Under the pieces are notes generated by a model. It saw only the letters and a program-made list of their open reading frames with translations. It had not been told where the DNA came from and ran no database searches. Positions 1-8,534 of a stretch of 64,000 bases of DNA are shown here, one piece after another. The DNA is taken from positions 1,158,386 to 1,222,385 of the forward strand of contig NZ_LR131147.1 in assembly GCF_900626285.1 (NCBI RefSeq), written 5' to 3'. The stretch is from Intestinimonas massiliensis (ex Afouda et al. 2020) (GTDB taxonomy: Bacteria > Bacillota > Clostridia > Oscillospirales > Oscillospiraceae). A program made the translations under genes and the position numbers. The stretch's first letter is position 1, and each line of letters starts with the position of its first letter.

Positions 1-87
1 CCGACCCACCGCCAAACGACCACCCGGCCCATGCGCACAACCAACGCACCCACCCAGAGGACACCCCGCCCCCTGGAGACACCGTAG

Positions 88-258
88 ACCCCCACGCCGG
101 AGCAGACCCCGGAGGCCAGCCCTTCCGCCATGCCTTCGGACAGTCCCGCCCCGGAGAGCAGCCCCAGCGCCGCTCCCACCCCGCCGGCAGAGACCGGCAC
201 ATCTGAAAGCCCGGCCCAGTCGCCGGAGAATCCGGAGGAGACCGCAAGTGCAGCGTAA
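88..258 (+). CDS. 3' end of an unidentified upstream gene (Pro/Ser/Glu-rich tail)
   Basis: The frame ending at the TAA at 256-258 encodes a low-complexity tail rich in Pro, Glu, Ser, Thr and Ala. It overlaps the dltA start by 11 bases, as expected for the last part of an upstream operon gene. The same frame has a stop at 85-87, while another frame is open before that point. Either a frameshift or sequence error lies near base 85, or the reading frame is not real. The first 85 bases are C-rich and show nothing recognisable. No function can be given. Confidence 0.3.
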   Translation, partial: TPTPEQTPEASPSAMPSDSPAPESSPSAAPTPPAETGTSESPAQSPENPEETASAA

Positions 259-1747
259 TGTTTTGGAATATCTGGAGGCCACCGCCCCCCGCCTGCCCGA
301 TAAGGTGGCGTTCAGCAACGGCACCGACAGCCTGACCTTCTCTCAGCTGTCCCGGGCGGCCAGAGGCATCGGCACCTGCCTGGCCGGGCAGGGTCTGAGC
401 CACGAGCCGGTGGTGGTATTCATGGAGAAGCACCCCCGGTCCATCGCCGCCTTCTTCGGCGTGGTCTATTCCGGCTGCTTCTACGTACCTATTGATGAAG
501 AGATGCCTGCCTACCGGGTGGAGCTGATCTTCCAGACCCTGAAGCCCCGGGCGGTGATCTGTGACGAAAAGACCCGCAGCCAGGTGGAGGCCCTGGGGTA
601 TGACGGCATCCTGCTGGACTATGAGGATGCGGCAGCGACCGAACCGGACGGCGGGGTGCTGGCCGCCATCCGGGCGGCCCAGCTGGACACCGACCCCCTG
701 TACATCGTGTTCACCTCCGGCTCCACCGGCGTGCCCAAGGGCGTGGTGGCCTGCCACCGGTCGGTGATCGACTACATCGAGCAGCTGTCCGCCACCCTGG
801 GCTTCTCGGAGGAGACAGTGTTCGGCAACCAGACCCCCCTGTACTTCGACGCCTGCCTGAAGGAACTCTATCCCACCCTGAAGTTCGGCGCCACCACCTA
901 CCTGATTCCCAAGAGCCTGTTCATGTTCCCCATCAAGCTGGTGGACTACCTCAACGAGCACAAGATCAACACCGTGTGCTGGGTGGTATCCGCCCTCACC
1001 ATGATCTCCGGCTTCCGGGTACTGGAGAAGCATGTACCCGAATATCTCCACACCATCGCCTTCGGCAGCGAGGTCTTCCCCATCCGGCAGTTCCAGCTGT
1101 GGCGGAAGGCCCTGCCCAACGCCAAATTCACCAATCTGTACGGCCCCACTGAGGCCACGGGCATGAGCTGCTACTACCACGTGGACCGGGACTTCGGCCT
1201 GGACGAGGTCATCCCCATCGGCCAGCCCTTCCCCAACACCGGCATCCTGCTGCTCACCGAGGACAACAGGCTGGCCGCCCCCGGGGAGCTGGGCGAGATC
1301 TGCATCAAGGGCACCTGCCTCACCATGGGCTACTACCGGATGCCGGAAAAGACGGCGGAGTGCTTTGTGCAGAACCCCCTGAACGACGCCTATCCTGAGC
1401 TGATCTACCGCACCGGCGACCTGGGCCGGTACAATGAGCGGGGCGAGCTGGTGTTCGTCTCCCGGAAGGATTTTCAGATCAAGCACATGGGGCACCGCAT
1501 CGAGCTCCAGGAGATCGAAGTGGTGGCCGCCATGCACCCGGAGGTGTCTCAGGCCTGCGCGGTGTACGACAAGGAGAAGGACAAGATCCGGCTCTACTAC
1601 GCCGGCACGGCGGAGAGTGCCGACCTCACCGCCTTTTTGAAGGAAAAGCTGCCCCGGTACATGCTGCCCAATAAAATGGAACGTCTGGAGCGGATGCCCC
1701 TGACCCCCAACGGCAAGGTGGACCGGAAGGCTTTGGCCGCTAAATAA
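248..1747 (+). CDS. dltA: D-alanine--D-alanyl carrier protein ligase DltA
   Basis: This is an adenylate-forming enzyme of 499 residues, the normal DltA length. It activates D-alanine with ATP and loads it on the carrier DltC in the cytoplasm, the first step of teichoic acid D-alanylation. The AMP-binding P-loop (FTSGSTGVPKG) is at about residues 155-165. The later core YRTGDLGRY and the C-terminal NGKVDRKAL lysine motif are also present. The start is GTG at 248, chosen because the protein then begins in register with the family. The next gene is dltC, 25 bases on, in a dltA-C-B-D operon. Confidence 0.96.
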   Translation: MQRNVLEYLEATAPRLPDKVAFSNGTDSLTFSQLSRAARGIGTCLAGQGLSHEPVVVFMEKHPRSIAAFFGVVYSGCFYVPIDEEMPAYRVELIFQTLKPRAVICDEKTRSQVEALGYDGILLDYEDAAATEPDGGVLAAIRAAQLDTDPLYIVFTSGSTGVPKGVVACHRSVIDYIEQLSATLGFSEETVFGNQTPLYFDACLKELYPTLKFGATTYLIPKSLFMFPIKLVDYLNEHKINTVCWVVSALTMISGFRVLEKHVPEYLHTIAFGSEVFPIRQFQLWRKALPNAKFTNLYGPTEATGMSCYYHVDRDFGLDEVIPIGQPFPNTGILLLTEDNRLAAPGELGEICIKGTCLTMGYYRMPEKTAECFVQNPLNDAYPELIYRTGDLGRYNERGELVFVSRKDFQIKHMGHRIELQEIEVVAAMHPEVSQACAVYDKEKDKIRLYYAGTAESADLTAFLKEKLPRYMLPNKMERLERMPLTPNGKVDRKALAAK

Positions 1748-1772
1748 GAAGAGACAAAGGAGAATTTGTATC

Positions 1773-2000
1773 ATGGAAGAACTGCTGGACATTCTGAAGG
1801 AACTCCACCCCGACGTGGACTTCGAGCACTGCGACAAGCTGATCGACGACAAGATCCTGGACTCCATCGACATCGTGTCCCTGGTGGCCGAGATCAACGA
1901 CGCCTTTGACGTGGCGGTACCCGCCGAGGAGATCGTGCCGGAGAACTTCAACTCCGCTCAGGCCCTGTGGGCCATGATCCAGCGTCTGGACGAGGCATAA
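1773..2000 (+). CDS. dltC: D-alanyl carrier protein DltC
   Basis: This small acidic acyl-carrier protein has 75 residues. The phosphopantetheine attachment site is Ser31 in the DSID motif. It receives D-alanine from DltA and presents it to the membrane protein DltB. The start follows an AAAGGAG ribosome site. It lies between dltA and dltB, nine bases before dltB, so the operon order is A-C-B-D rather than the A-B-C-D order of Bacillus. Confidence 0.95.
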   Translation: MEELLDILKELHPDVDFEHCDKLIDDKILDSIDIVSLVAEINDAFDVAVPAEEIVPENFNSAQALWAMIQRLDEA

Positions 2001-2009
2001 GCCGGTCAG

Positions 2010-3602
2010 ATGAGTTTTGCGTCCGCACAGTTTCTGGCCTTCTTCGCGGTACTCTTCGTCCTGTATTACCTGATCCCCAAGCGGCACCAGTGGAAGCTGC
2101 TGCTCATCGGCAGCCTGTTCTTCTACTTCTTCGCCGGCTGGTACTGCCTCATCTACATCGGGGTCACCGCCGTCACCACCTATCTGGCGGCCCGGAAGGT
2201 GGGGGATCTCCAGCGGGAACAGGACCAGTGGCTGAAAGAGCACCGGGACGAGCTGGACAAGACCCAGCGCAAGGCCTACAAGGCCGCCGGCAAGAAGATC
2301 CGCTGGCGGTGGACCCTGGCCTGCCTGCTGCTGAACTTCGGCATCCTGGCGGTGGTGAAGTACACCGACTTCGTGCTGGGCAACGTCAACGGCATCCTGG
2401 CCGCAGCCGGGTCCGCCACCCAGCTGCCCATGGCCGACCTGGTGCTGCCCATGGGCATTTCCTTCTACACCTTCCAGTCCATGGGCTACCTCATCGACGT
2501 GTACTGGGGCAAGTATCCCCCGGAGCGCAATCTGGGCAAGTTCGCCCTGTTCGTCACCTTCTTCCCCCAGCTGATCCAGGGCCCTATCAGCCGCTTCGGC
2601 GACCTGAGCCAGACCCTGTATGAAGAACACAGCTGGGACTCCCGGCAGATCGCCATGGGCGGCATGCGGGTGGTGTGGGGCTTTGCCAAGAAGCTCATCG
2701 TGGCCGACCGGCTGGCCATCCCCCTGCGGGAGCTGGTGTCCGCCCCCGATCAGTACACCGGCGTGTACGTGCTGGCGGTGATGTTCCTCTACGCCGTGCA
2801 GCTGTACGCCGACTTCACCGGCGGCATCGACATCACCATCGGCACCGCCCAGATGCTGGGGGTCAAGGTCACCGAGAACTTTGAGCGGCCCTTCTTCTCC
2901 AAGAACATCGCGGAGTACTGGCGCCGGTGGCACATCACCATGGGCACCTGGTTCCGGGACTATGTGTTCTACCCTCTGTCGGTGAGCAAGACGGTGCTGA
3001 AGCTCCACCAGAAGGCCAGAGCCAGGCTGGGCGAGCCGGGCAAGCGGGTATCGGTGTACCTGTGCACCATGCTGCTGTGGTTCGTCACCGGCGTGTGGCA
3101 CGGCGCCAGCTGGAACTTCATCGTCTGGGGCCTGCTCAACGGCGTGGTCATCCTGGTGTCCCAGGAGTGCGAGCCCCTGTACGCCAAGTTCCACGGGAAA
3201 TTCCCCGGCCTGAAGGGCACCTTCGGCTACCGTCTCTTCGAGGTGGGCCGCACCTTCGTGCTCATGAGCGCCATCCGGGTGCTGGACGTGTACCGGGACG
3301 TGCCCCTCACCTTCAGGCAGGTGGGCACCATCTTCACCTCCTTCCACCCCTCGGTGCTGTGGAACGGCTCCTTCCTGGAGCTGGGGATCAGCGGAGCGGA
3401 CTGGGCGGTGGCAGTCATCGGCACCCTGGCCATGCTGGTGTGTTCCCTGCTGGGCCGGAAGGAGCCCATGCGGGAGCAGCTGGTCCGCCGCAACCCCAAC
3501 CTGGCCTGGAGCGGCTGCGTGGTGCTGGTGCTGTGCATGGCCATCTTCGGCATCTACGGCATCGGCTTTGACGCCACCCAGTTCATTTACAACCAATTCT
3601 GA
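2010..3602 (+). CDS. dltB: D-alanyl transfer MBOAT protein DltB
   Basis: This is a polytopic membrane O-acyltransferase of 530 residues that passes D-alanine from DltC across the membrane. The MBOAT signature VTGVWHGAS, with the conserved histidine, is at about residues 358-366. Other family landmarks are the FFPQLIQGPI loop and the YWRRWHITMGTWFRDYVFYPL region. It is longer than Bacillus DltB (about 395). The extra length is a charged loop near residues 60-100 and about 100 C-terminal residues with further membrane segments, as in many clostridial homologues. Confidence 0.93.
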   Translation: MSFASAQFLAFFAVLFVLYYLIPKRHQWKLLLIGSLFFYFFAGWYCLIYIGVTAVTTYLAARKVGDLQREQDQWLKEHRDELDKTQRKAYKAAGKKIRWRWTLACLLLNFGILAVVKYTDFVLGNVNGILAAAGSATQLPMADLVLPMGISFYTFQSMGYLIDVYWGKYPPERNLGKFALFVTFFPQLIQGPISRFGDLSQTLYEEHSWDSRQIAMGGMRVVWGFAKKLIVADRLAIPLRELVSAPDQYTGVYVLAVMFLYAVQLYADFTGGIDITIGTAQMLGVKVTENFERPFFSKNIAEYWRRWHITMGTWFRDYVFYPLSVSKTVLKLHQKARARLGEPGKRVSVYLCTMLLWFVTGVWHGASWNFIVWGLLNGVVILVSQECEPLYAKFHGKFPGLKGTFGYRLFEVGRTFVLMSAIRVLDVYRDVPLTFRQVGTIFTSFHPSVLWNGSFLELGISGADWAVAVIGTLAMLVCSLLGRKEPMREQLVRRNPNLAWSGCVVLVLCMAIFGIYGIGFDATQFIYNQF

Positions 3603-3613
3603 GGAGGCCGGAG

Positions 3614-4675
3614 ATGAAAAAGAAACTGATCTTTACCGGCGTCCTCTGGTGCGTGATTCTGGCGGTGGCCCTGTGGCTGCTCAACGCCCTGTTCATGCCC
3701 AAGTACATGAGTGAGATCCCCGAGGGGGCCCTCATCGCCGAGTATTACAACGAGACTGCCGACCACGACGTGGTGTTCATCGGGGACTGTGAGGTATATG
3801 AGAACTTCTCCCCCGACACCCTGTGGCAGGAGTACGGCATCACCAGTTATATCCGGGGCTCCGCCCAGCAGCTGATCTGGCAGTCCTACTACCTGATGGA
3901 GGAGACCCTGAAGTACGAGACCCCCAAGGTCATGGTGTTCAACGTGCTGAGTATGCAGTACGGCGAGCCCCAGAGCGAGGCCTACAACCGGCTGAATCTG
4001 GACGGCATGAAGCTGTCCACCCAGAAGCTGGCGGCGGTGGAGGCCTCCATGACCGAGGAGGAGAGCATGCTCTCCTACCTCTTCCCCCTGCTGCGCTATC
4101 ATTCCCGCTGGAACGAGCTGAAAGCGGAGGATGTGGAGTACATGTTCCACCGGGACCCGGTGTCCGACAGCGGCTACCTGATGAACGTGGAGGTCCGCCC
4201 GGCGGAGAACGTGCCCGAGGGCAAGCCCCTGGCAGACTACCAGTTCGCCGACATCTGCTACGAAAATCTGGACAAGATGGTGGAGCTGTGTCAGTCCCAC
4301 GGTGTGGAGCTGGTGCTGGTGAAGGCCCCCAGCCTGTACCCCTACTGGTATGACGAGTGGGAGGCGCAGATGGAGGACTACGCCGCCCAGCACGATCTCC
4401 AGTACGTCAACTGTCTGGAGATCATCGACCAGGCGGGGCTGGACTTCAACACCGACACCTATGACCACGGCCTGCACCTGAACCTGTACGGAGCGGAGAA
4501 GCTGTCCCACTGGTTCGGGGAATGGCTCACCGAGCACTGTCCCCAGGTGGAGGACCGCCGGGGGCAGGAGCCCTATGAAAGCATCTGGGCGGAAAAGAGC
4601 GAGACCTACGCCCAGCGGAAGACCGAGCTGGAGGCGGCGTGGGCCGCCGAACAAAAGGAGGATACCGCACAATGA
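3614..4675 (+). CDS. dltD: DltD-like SGNH-fold protein of the dlt operon
   Basis: This protein of 353 residues has one N-terminal membrane anchor (residues 5-27), so the rest should face outward. A FIGDCEVYENFSP motif at residues 55-67 takes the place of the SGNH block I. A late DHGLHLNLYG segment near residue 285 fits the Asp-His pair of that fold. It is the fourth dlt gene and probably transfers D-alanine to the teichoic acid outside the cell. The family serine position is a cysteine (Cys59). It follows dltB by 11 bases with a GAGGAGGCC ribosome site. The DltD name rests mainly on context, because similarity to Bacillus DltD is weak by eye. Confidence 0.8.
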   Translation: MKKKLIFTGVLWCVILAVALWLLNALFMPKYMSEIPEGALIAEYYNETADHDVVFIGDCEVYENFSPDTLWQEYGITSYIRGSAQQLIWQSYYLMEETLKYETPKVMVFNVLSMQYGEPQSEAYNRLNLDGMKLSTQKLAAVEASMTEEESMLSYLFPLLRYHSRWNELKAEDVEYMFHRDPVSDSGYLMNVEVRPAENVPEGKPLADYQFADICYENLDKMVELCQSHGVELVLVKAPSLYPYWYDEWEAQMEDYAAQHDLQYVNCLEIIDQAGLDFNTDTYDHGLHLNLYGAEKLSHWFGEWLTEHCPQVEDRRGQEPYESIWAEKSETYAQRKTELEAAWAAEQKEDTAQ

Positions 4676-5211
4676 ACAAGAAACTGCTTGCCCTGGCCCT
4701 GGCTCTGGGCCTGACCCTGTCCCTCACCGCCTGCGGCGGCGGCAATGACGCCCCGGCCGGCGGCGACACCCCCGCCCCCCAGAACAGCACCCCGGCCGGC
4801 GGCGAGACCACTGCCGACACCTTCGTCTTTACCACCGCCGACGGCAAAGAGGTGGCGGTGAACGAGGACATGGCCGACGTGCTGGCCGCCCTGGGGGAAG
4901 AGCAGAGCTACTTTGAGGCCGAGTCCTGCGCCTTCGAGGGTCTGGACAAGACCTACACCTACCCCGGCTTCGTCATCACCACCCGGCCCGGCGGGGACAA
5001 GGATTATGTCAACTCCATCCGTCTCACCGACGACAGCGTATCCACCCGGGAGGGTGTGTACATCGGCAGCAGCGAGCAGGACGTGACCACCGCCTACGGC
5101 GAGGACGGCGGCAGCACCGAGGGGATGCTGAGCTACACCGCCGGTGACGTGACCCTCAACTTCATTCTGGAGGACGGCGTGGTCACCTCCATCGAGTACC
5201 TCCCCGCCTGA
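4672..5211 (+). CDS. Lipoprotein of unknown function at the end of the dlt operon
   Basis: A typical lipoprotein signal ends in LTACGGG, with the lipidated cysteine at residue 21. A Gly/Ala/Pro-rich linker follows, then a globular domain of about 130 residues containing a calcin-like GLDKTYTYPGF segment. The ATG overlaps the dltD-like stop (ATGA), preceded by AAAGGAGG, so translation is coupled. The longer reading frame beginning at 4639 is rejected because it would bury the signal peptide. The role is unknown. The operon suggests work at the cell surface. Confidence 0.85.
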   Translation: MNKKLLALALALGLTLSLTACGGGNDAPAGGDTPAPQNSTPAGGETTADTFVFTTADGKEVAVNEDMADVLAALGEEQSYFEAESCAFEGLDKTYTYPGFVITTRPGGDKDYVNSIRLTDDSVSTREGVYIGSSEQDVTTAYGEDGGSTEGMLSYTAGDVTLNFILEDGVVTSIEYLPA

Positions 5212-5220
5212 TTCTTTTTC

Positions 5221-5252
5221 TTGGTTCTTTTTCTTGAAAGAAAAAGAACCAA
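5221..5252. terminator. Perfect 15-bp hairpin after the dlt operon
   Basis: Two perfect 15-base arms (5221-5235 and 5238-5252) flank a 2-base loop. The stem begins with TTGG, is otherwise A/T-rich, and lies ten bases after the lipoprotein stop. It is probably a processing or termination hairpin; the main terminator is just beyond. Confidence 0.55.
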
Positions 5253-5314
5253 AAAGAACTTCCACAGGGCCATGCTTTTTTCTGGAGAAAAAGCGACGAA
5301 AACCACTTCCGCAG

Positions 5315-5348
5315 GGCGGGCAGGTGTTGACCTGCCCGCCTGTTTTTT
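5315..5348 (+). terminator. Rho-independent terminator of the dlt operon
   Basis: Arms of 11 bp (5315-5325 and 5330-5340, all but two pairs G-C) close a GTTG loop and are followed by six T at 5343-5348. It terminates the dlt transcript. Confidence 0.85.
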
Positions 5349-5355
5349 GTACAAT
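5327..5355 (+). promoter_or_regulatory. Sigma-A promoter of the helicase gene, overlapping the terminator
   Basis: TTGACC at 5327-5332 and TACAAT at 5350-5355 are 17 bases apart. The -35 box is in the loop and right arm of the dlt terminator, so the same bases end one transcript and start the next. Confidence 0.75.
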
Positions 5356-5384
5356 AGAGATACAACAAAAGGAGCCGTCCATTC

Positions 5385-7883
5385 GTGGGCGGCTCCGCCA
5401 TTGCCAAGGGAGTATGGAACGAGATTATGCTGAACCGAGAGGAAGAACTGCGCTTCTGCAAGGCCCGCCGGGCGGCCATCGAGCTGGATTTTCAGAACCT
5501 GAACCCGGAGCAGCGCCAGGCTGTACTGGCTACCGAGGGGCCCCTGCTGCTGCTGGCCGGCGCCGGCAGCGGCAAGACCACGGTACTCATCCACCGCATC
5601 GCCAATCTGATGAAGTATGGCCGGGGCTCCGACTTTGACCAGGCCCCCGACTGGGTGACAGAGGCCGACCTGGCCTTTCTGGAGGACTACGTGTCCCACC
5701 CCGACCCGTCCAAGAAGGCCCAGCAGGAGCGGCTGTGCGCCATGGACCCGGCGGTGCCCTGGTCCATCATCGCCATCACCTTCACCAATAAGGCCGCCGG
5801 TGAGCTGAAGGCCCGGCTGGAAAACCTGCTGGGTCCCTCCGCCAACGACATCTGGGCCTCCACCTTCCACTCCGCCTGCGTGCGTATCCTGCGGCGGGAC
5901 ATCGACCGGCTGGGCTTTGACCGCTCCTTCACCATCTATGACACCGCCGATTCGGAGCGGGTCATCAAGGACGTGGTGAAGGACTTCAACCTGGACGACA
6001 AGACCTTCTCCGCCCGCACCGTGCTGGGCTATATCTCCCGTGCCAAGGACGCCATGCAGTCCGGGGCGGACTACCTGGCCCAGTGCGAGAAATCGGGGGA
6101 TTTCCGGCTGGTGAAGATCGCCAGGATTTATGTGGAATACGAGCGGCGGCTGAAGGACGCCAACGCCCTGGATTTTGACGACATCATCCTGGACACCGTG
6201 CGGCTGCTCCAGCAGTTTGAGGACGTGCGGGACTACTATCAGAAGAAATTCCGGTACGTGCTCATCGACGAGTACCAGGACACCAATAACCTGCAGTACC
6301 TGCTGGCCTCCACCCTGGCGGGGGGCTATGAAAATATCTGCGTGGTGGGCGATGACGACCAGTCCATCTACCGCTTCCGGGGCGCCACCATCGAGAACAT
6401 TCTCTCCTTTGAGAGCCAGTACAAGGGGGCCCGGGTGATCCGGCTGGAGCAGAACTACCGCTCCACCAAGAACATTCTGGAGGCCTCCAACGCGGTGATC
6501 CGCAACAACGAGGGCCGCAAGGGCAAGGAGCTGTGGACCAGGCACGAGGCCGGAGACAAGGTCCAGTGCTACACCGCCATGAACGAGCACGAGGAGGCCC
6601 AGTACGTGGCCGCCCAGATCCTGGCCGACTACTCCGCCGGCCGGGCCTGGAAGGACCACGCGGTGCTCTACCGGATGAACGCCCAGTCCAACCAGATCGA
6701 GCAGGCCTTCAAGCGCAACGGCATCCCCTACCGCATCATCGGCGGCATCCGCTTCTTCGACCGGGCGGAGGTAAAGGACATGCTGTCCTACCTGTGTGTG
6801 GTCAACAACCCCGGGGACGACCTGCGGCTGAGCCGCATCATCAACAATCCCCCCCGGGGCATCGGGGCCTCCACCATCGACCGGGCCCAGAACATCGCCC
6901 AGCGGGAGGGGCTCTCCCTGTGGGCGGTGGTGAGCCAGCCCCGAAAGTGGCCGGAGCTCCAGAAGGCCGCCCCCAAGCTGGGGCAGTTTGCCGAGATGAT
7001 CGGCGACCTGCAGAAGCTGTCCACCGAGCTGTCCCTCCCCGACTTCTACGAGGAGGTGATCCAGCGCACCGGCTACGCCGTCATGCTGGAGCAGAAGCAC
7101 ACCATCGAGGACCGCACCCGGCTGGAGAACGTCCGCGAGGTGCTCTCCTCCATCCAGAACTACCTGGACAACACCCTGGAGGAGCCCTCCCTGGCCGGCT
7201 TCCTGGACGAGATCGCCCTGTACACCGATATCGACAGCCACGACCCCAGCGAGGACTGCGTGGTGATGATGACCATGCACTCCGCCAAGGGGTTGGAGTT
7301 CCCGGTGGTCTTCGTGGTGGGCGTGGAAGAGGGCATCTTCCCCGGCATCCGGGCTATCGGGGAGCCGGAGGAGATGGAGGAGGAGCGGCGGCTGTGCTAT
7401 GTGGCCATGACCCGCGCCAAGGAGAAGCTGTATATGACCTGCGCCTCCCAGCGGATGCTCTTCGGCCGCACCAACTCCAACCGGCCCTCCCGCTTTTTGG
7501 GCGAGATCCCGCCGGAGTACGTGGAAAAGTCCGGCCGCCTGCCCTACTCGGAGCGGCAGCACGAGGAGCGGCCCCAGAAGGCCCAGCGGCCCCGGCGCGT
7601 CTATGACCGGGGATTCTCCATGGGCACGTCCTCCTATACCGGAACCGCTGCCGCCGCCCCGGCTCCCGACTGGAAGAGCCCGGCGGCCGGCGCACCCGCA
7701 CCCGCTGCCGGCCCCGACTTCCGGGCCGGGGACCCGGTGGTCCACAAGGCCTTCGGCAAGGGTCTCATCACCAAGCTGACCCCCATGGGGGGCGACGCCC
7801 TGGTGGAGATCGCCTTCGACAGCGTGGGCACCAAGAAGCTGATGCTGAAATCCGCCGCCCAGTATATGAAAAAGGGCGAATAA
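5385..7883 (+). CDS. pcrA: ATP-dependent 3'-5' DNA helicase PcrA/UvrD
   Basis: This is a superfamily 1 helicase of 832 residues for repair, replication restart and removal of RecA. Motifs in order are Walker A AGAGSGKT (about residue 57), DEYQDTN (motif II), GDDDQSIYRFRGA (III), QNYRST (IV), AKGLEFPVVF (V) and VAMTRAKEKL (VI). The C-terminus has the Tudor-like PcrA tail (GDPVVHKAFGKGLITKL). It is longer than usual (about 720-750) because of an insertion near residues 90-130 and an Ala/Pro linker near 740. The start is GTG at 5385, ten bases after AAAAGGAG; ATG at 5427 is an alternative. Confidence 0.94.
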   Translation: MGGSAIAKGVWNEIMLNREEELRFCKARRAAIELDFQNLNPEQRQAVLATEGPLLLLAGAGSGKTTVLIHRIANLMKYGRGSDFDQAPDWVTEADLAFLEDYVSHPDPSKKAQQERLCAMDPAVPWSIIAITFTNKAAGELKARLENLLGPSANDIWASTFHSACVRILRRDIDRLGFDRSFTIYDTADSERVIKDVVKDFNLDDKTFSARTVLGYISRAKDAMQSGADYLAQCEKSGDFRLVKIARIYVEYERRLKDANALDFDDIILDTVRLLQQFEDVRDYYQKKFRYVLIDEYQDTNNLQYLLASTLAGGYENICVVGDDDQSIYRFRGATIENILSFESQYKGARVIRLEQNYRSTKNILEASNAVIRNNEGRKGKELWTRHEAGDKVQCYTAMNEHEEAQYVAAQILADYSAGRAWKDHAVLYRMNAQSNQIEQAFKRNGIPYRIIGGIRFFDRAEVKDMLSYLCVVNNPGDDLRLSRIINNPPRGIGASTIDRAQNIAQREGLSLWAVVSQPRKWPELQKAAPKLGQFAEMIGDLQKLSTELSLPDFYEEVIQRTGYAVMLEQKHTIEDRTRLENVREVLSSIQNYLDNTLEEPSLAGFLDEIALYTDIDSHDPSEDCVVMMTMHSAKGLEFPVVFVVGVEEGIFPGIRAIGEPEEMEEERRLCYVAMTRAKEKLYMTCASQRMLFGRTNSNRPSRFLGEIPPEYVEKSGRLPYSERQHEERPQKAQRPRRVYDRGFSMGTSSYTGTAAAAPAPDWKSPAAGAPAPAAGPDFRAGDPVVHKAFGKGLITKLTPMGGDALVEIAFDSVGTKKLMLKSAAQYMKKGE

Positions 7884-7907
7884 AAAGGAACGGGCAAAGC
7901 CCGTCCC
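7881..7907 (-). terminator. Terminator of the minus-strand HAD gene
   Basis: A 9-bp stem with one mismatch (7887-7895 and 7899-7907) is followed on the minus strand by five T. It lies directly between the convergent helicase and HAD genes and may stop both transcripts. Confidence 0.6.
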
Positions 7908-8534
7908 TTACAGAAGTTCCGTAAACGACTTGATATACCGGTGGCAGAAGCCGCGCATCTCGTCCTCATAGTGGGCGTAAAATGGATCGTACACCCCCAC
8001 CACTGTCAGCCCCGCCTCCTTGGCGGTGCGGCACACCCCGGGGGAATCCTCGTAGAGGGTGCAGGCTTCCGCCTTTTCCCCCAGCCGCTCCAGGGCCAGG
8101 GTGAAGGCCCGGGGGTCCCGCTTCTCCACCCCCAGCTCCTGGACGTAGATCACCGGCTGGAAGTAGTCCGTCAGGCCCAGCCGGTCCATGGCGGCCTGAC
8201 AGAATTCCGGCACGCAGGCGGTGAGGAGGACCATCCGCTCTCCCGCCTGCCGGCATTTGTCCAGGTATTCTTTGGTCCCCGGCTTCAGGGGCACCTGGTG
8301 GGAATAGGCCTCCCGGCCCAGAGAAGTCCATTCGGCCATGATCTCATCCGGGCTCTCGCTCAGATGATAGTAGTCCTTGGTGAACCGGGCGGCAATGGGG
8401 AAAATGGAGTGGCCCACCGTCTCGCTGTACTCCCGGGTGGCCGTCAGGCCCCGGCGGGCCAGGAAGGTGTCGTCCACCTCCACCCACACCCCGTTGGAGT
8501 CCACCAGGGTGCCGTCAAAGTCAAATAAGTTCAT
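7908..8534 (-). CDS. HAD-family phosphatase (phosphoglycolate phosphatase-like)
   Basis: This is a cytosolic HAD hydrolase of 208 residues. The nucleophile motif DFDGTLVDSNG starts at residue 5. Motif II is the LLTAC region, the lysine lies in VEKRDP, and the final acid motif is YEDSPGV. A C1-type cap spans residues 15-85. The substrate cannot be deduced. The start at 8534 overlaps the stop of the upstream glycosylase gene (ATGA), so the two are co-translated. A longer frame reading back to 8699 is antisense noise. Confidence 0.88.
   Translation of the reverse strand: MNLFDFDGTLVDSNGVWVEVDDTFLARRGLTATREYSETVGHSIFPIAARFTKDYYHLSESPDEIMAEWTSLGREAYSHQVPLKPGTKEYLDKCRQAGERMVLLTACVPEFCQAAMDRLGLTDYFQPVIYVQELGVEKRDPRAFTLALERLGEKAEACTLYEDSPGVCRTAKEAGLTVVGVYDPFYAHYEDEMRGFCHRYIKSFTELL

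Noticed and set aside
1740..3596. Long antisense ORF of 618 codons opposite dltC-dltB
   Set aside because: Its protein is Gly/Val/His/Gln-rich low complexity, typical of the reverse strand of GC-rich genes; the plus strand encodes clear DltC and DltB.
5133..7745. Antisense ORF of 870 codons opposite the helicase
   Set aside because: No recognisable domain, composition of a shadow frame; the helicase on the plus strand has all motifs.
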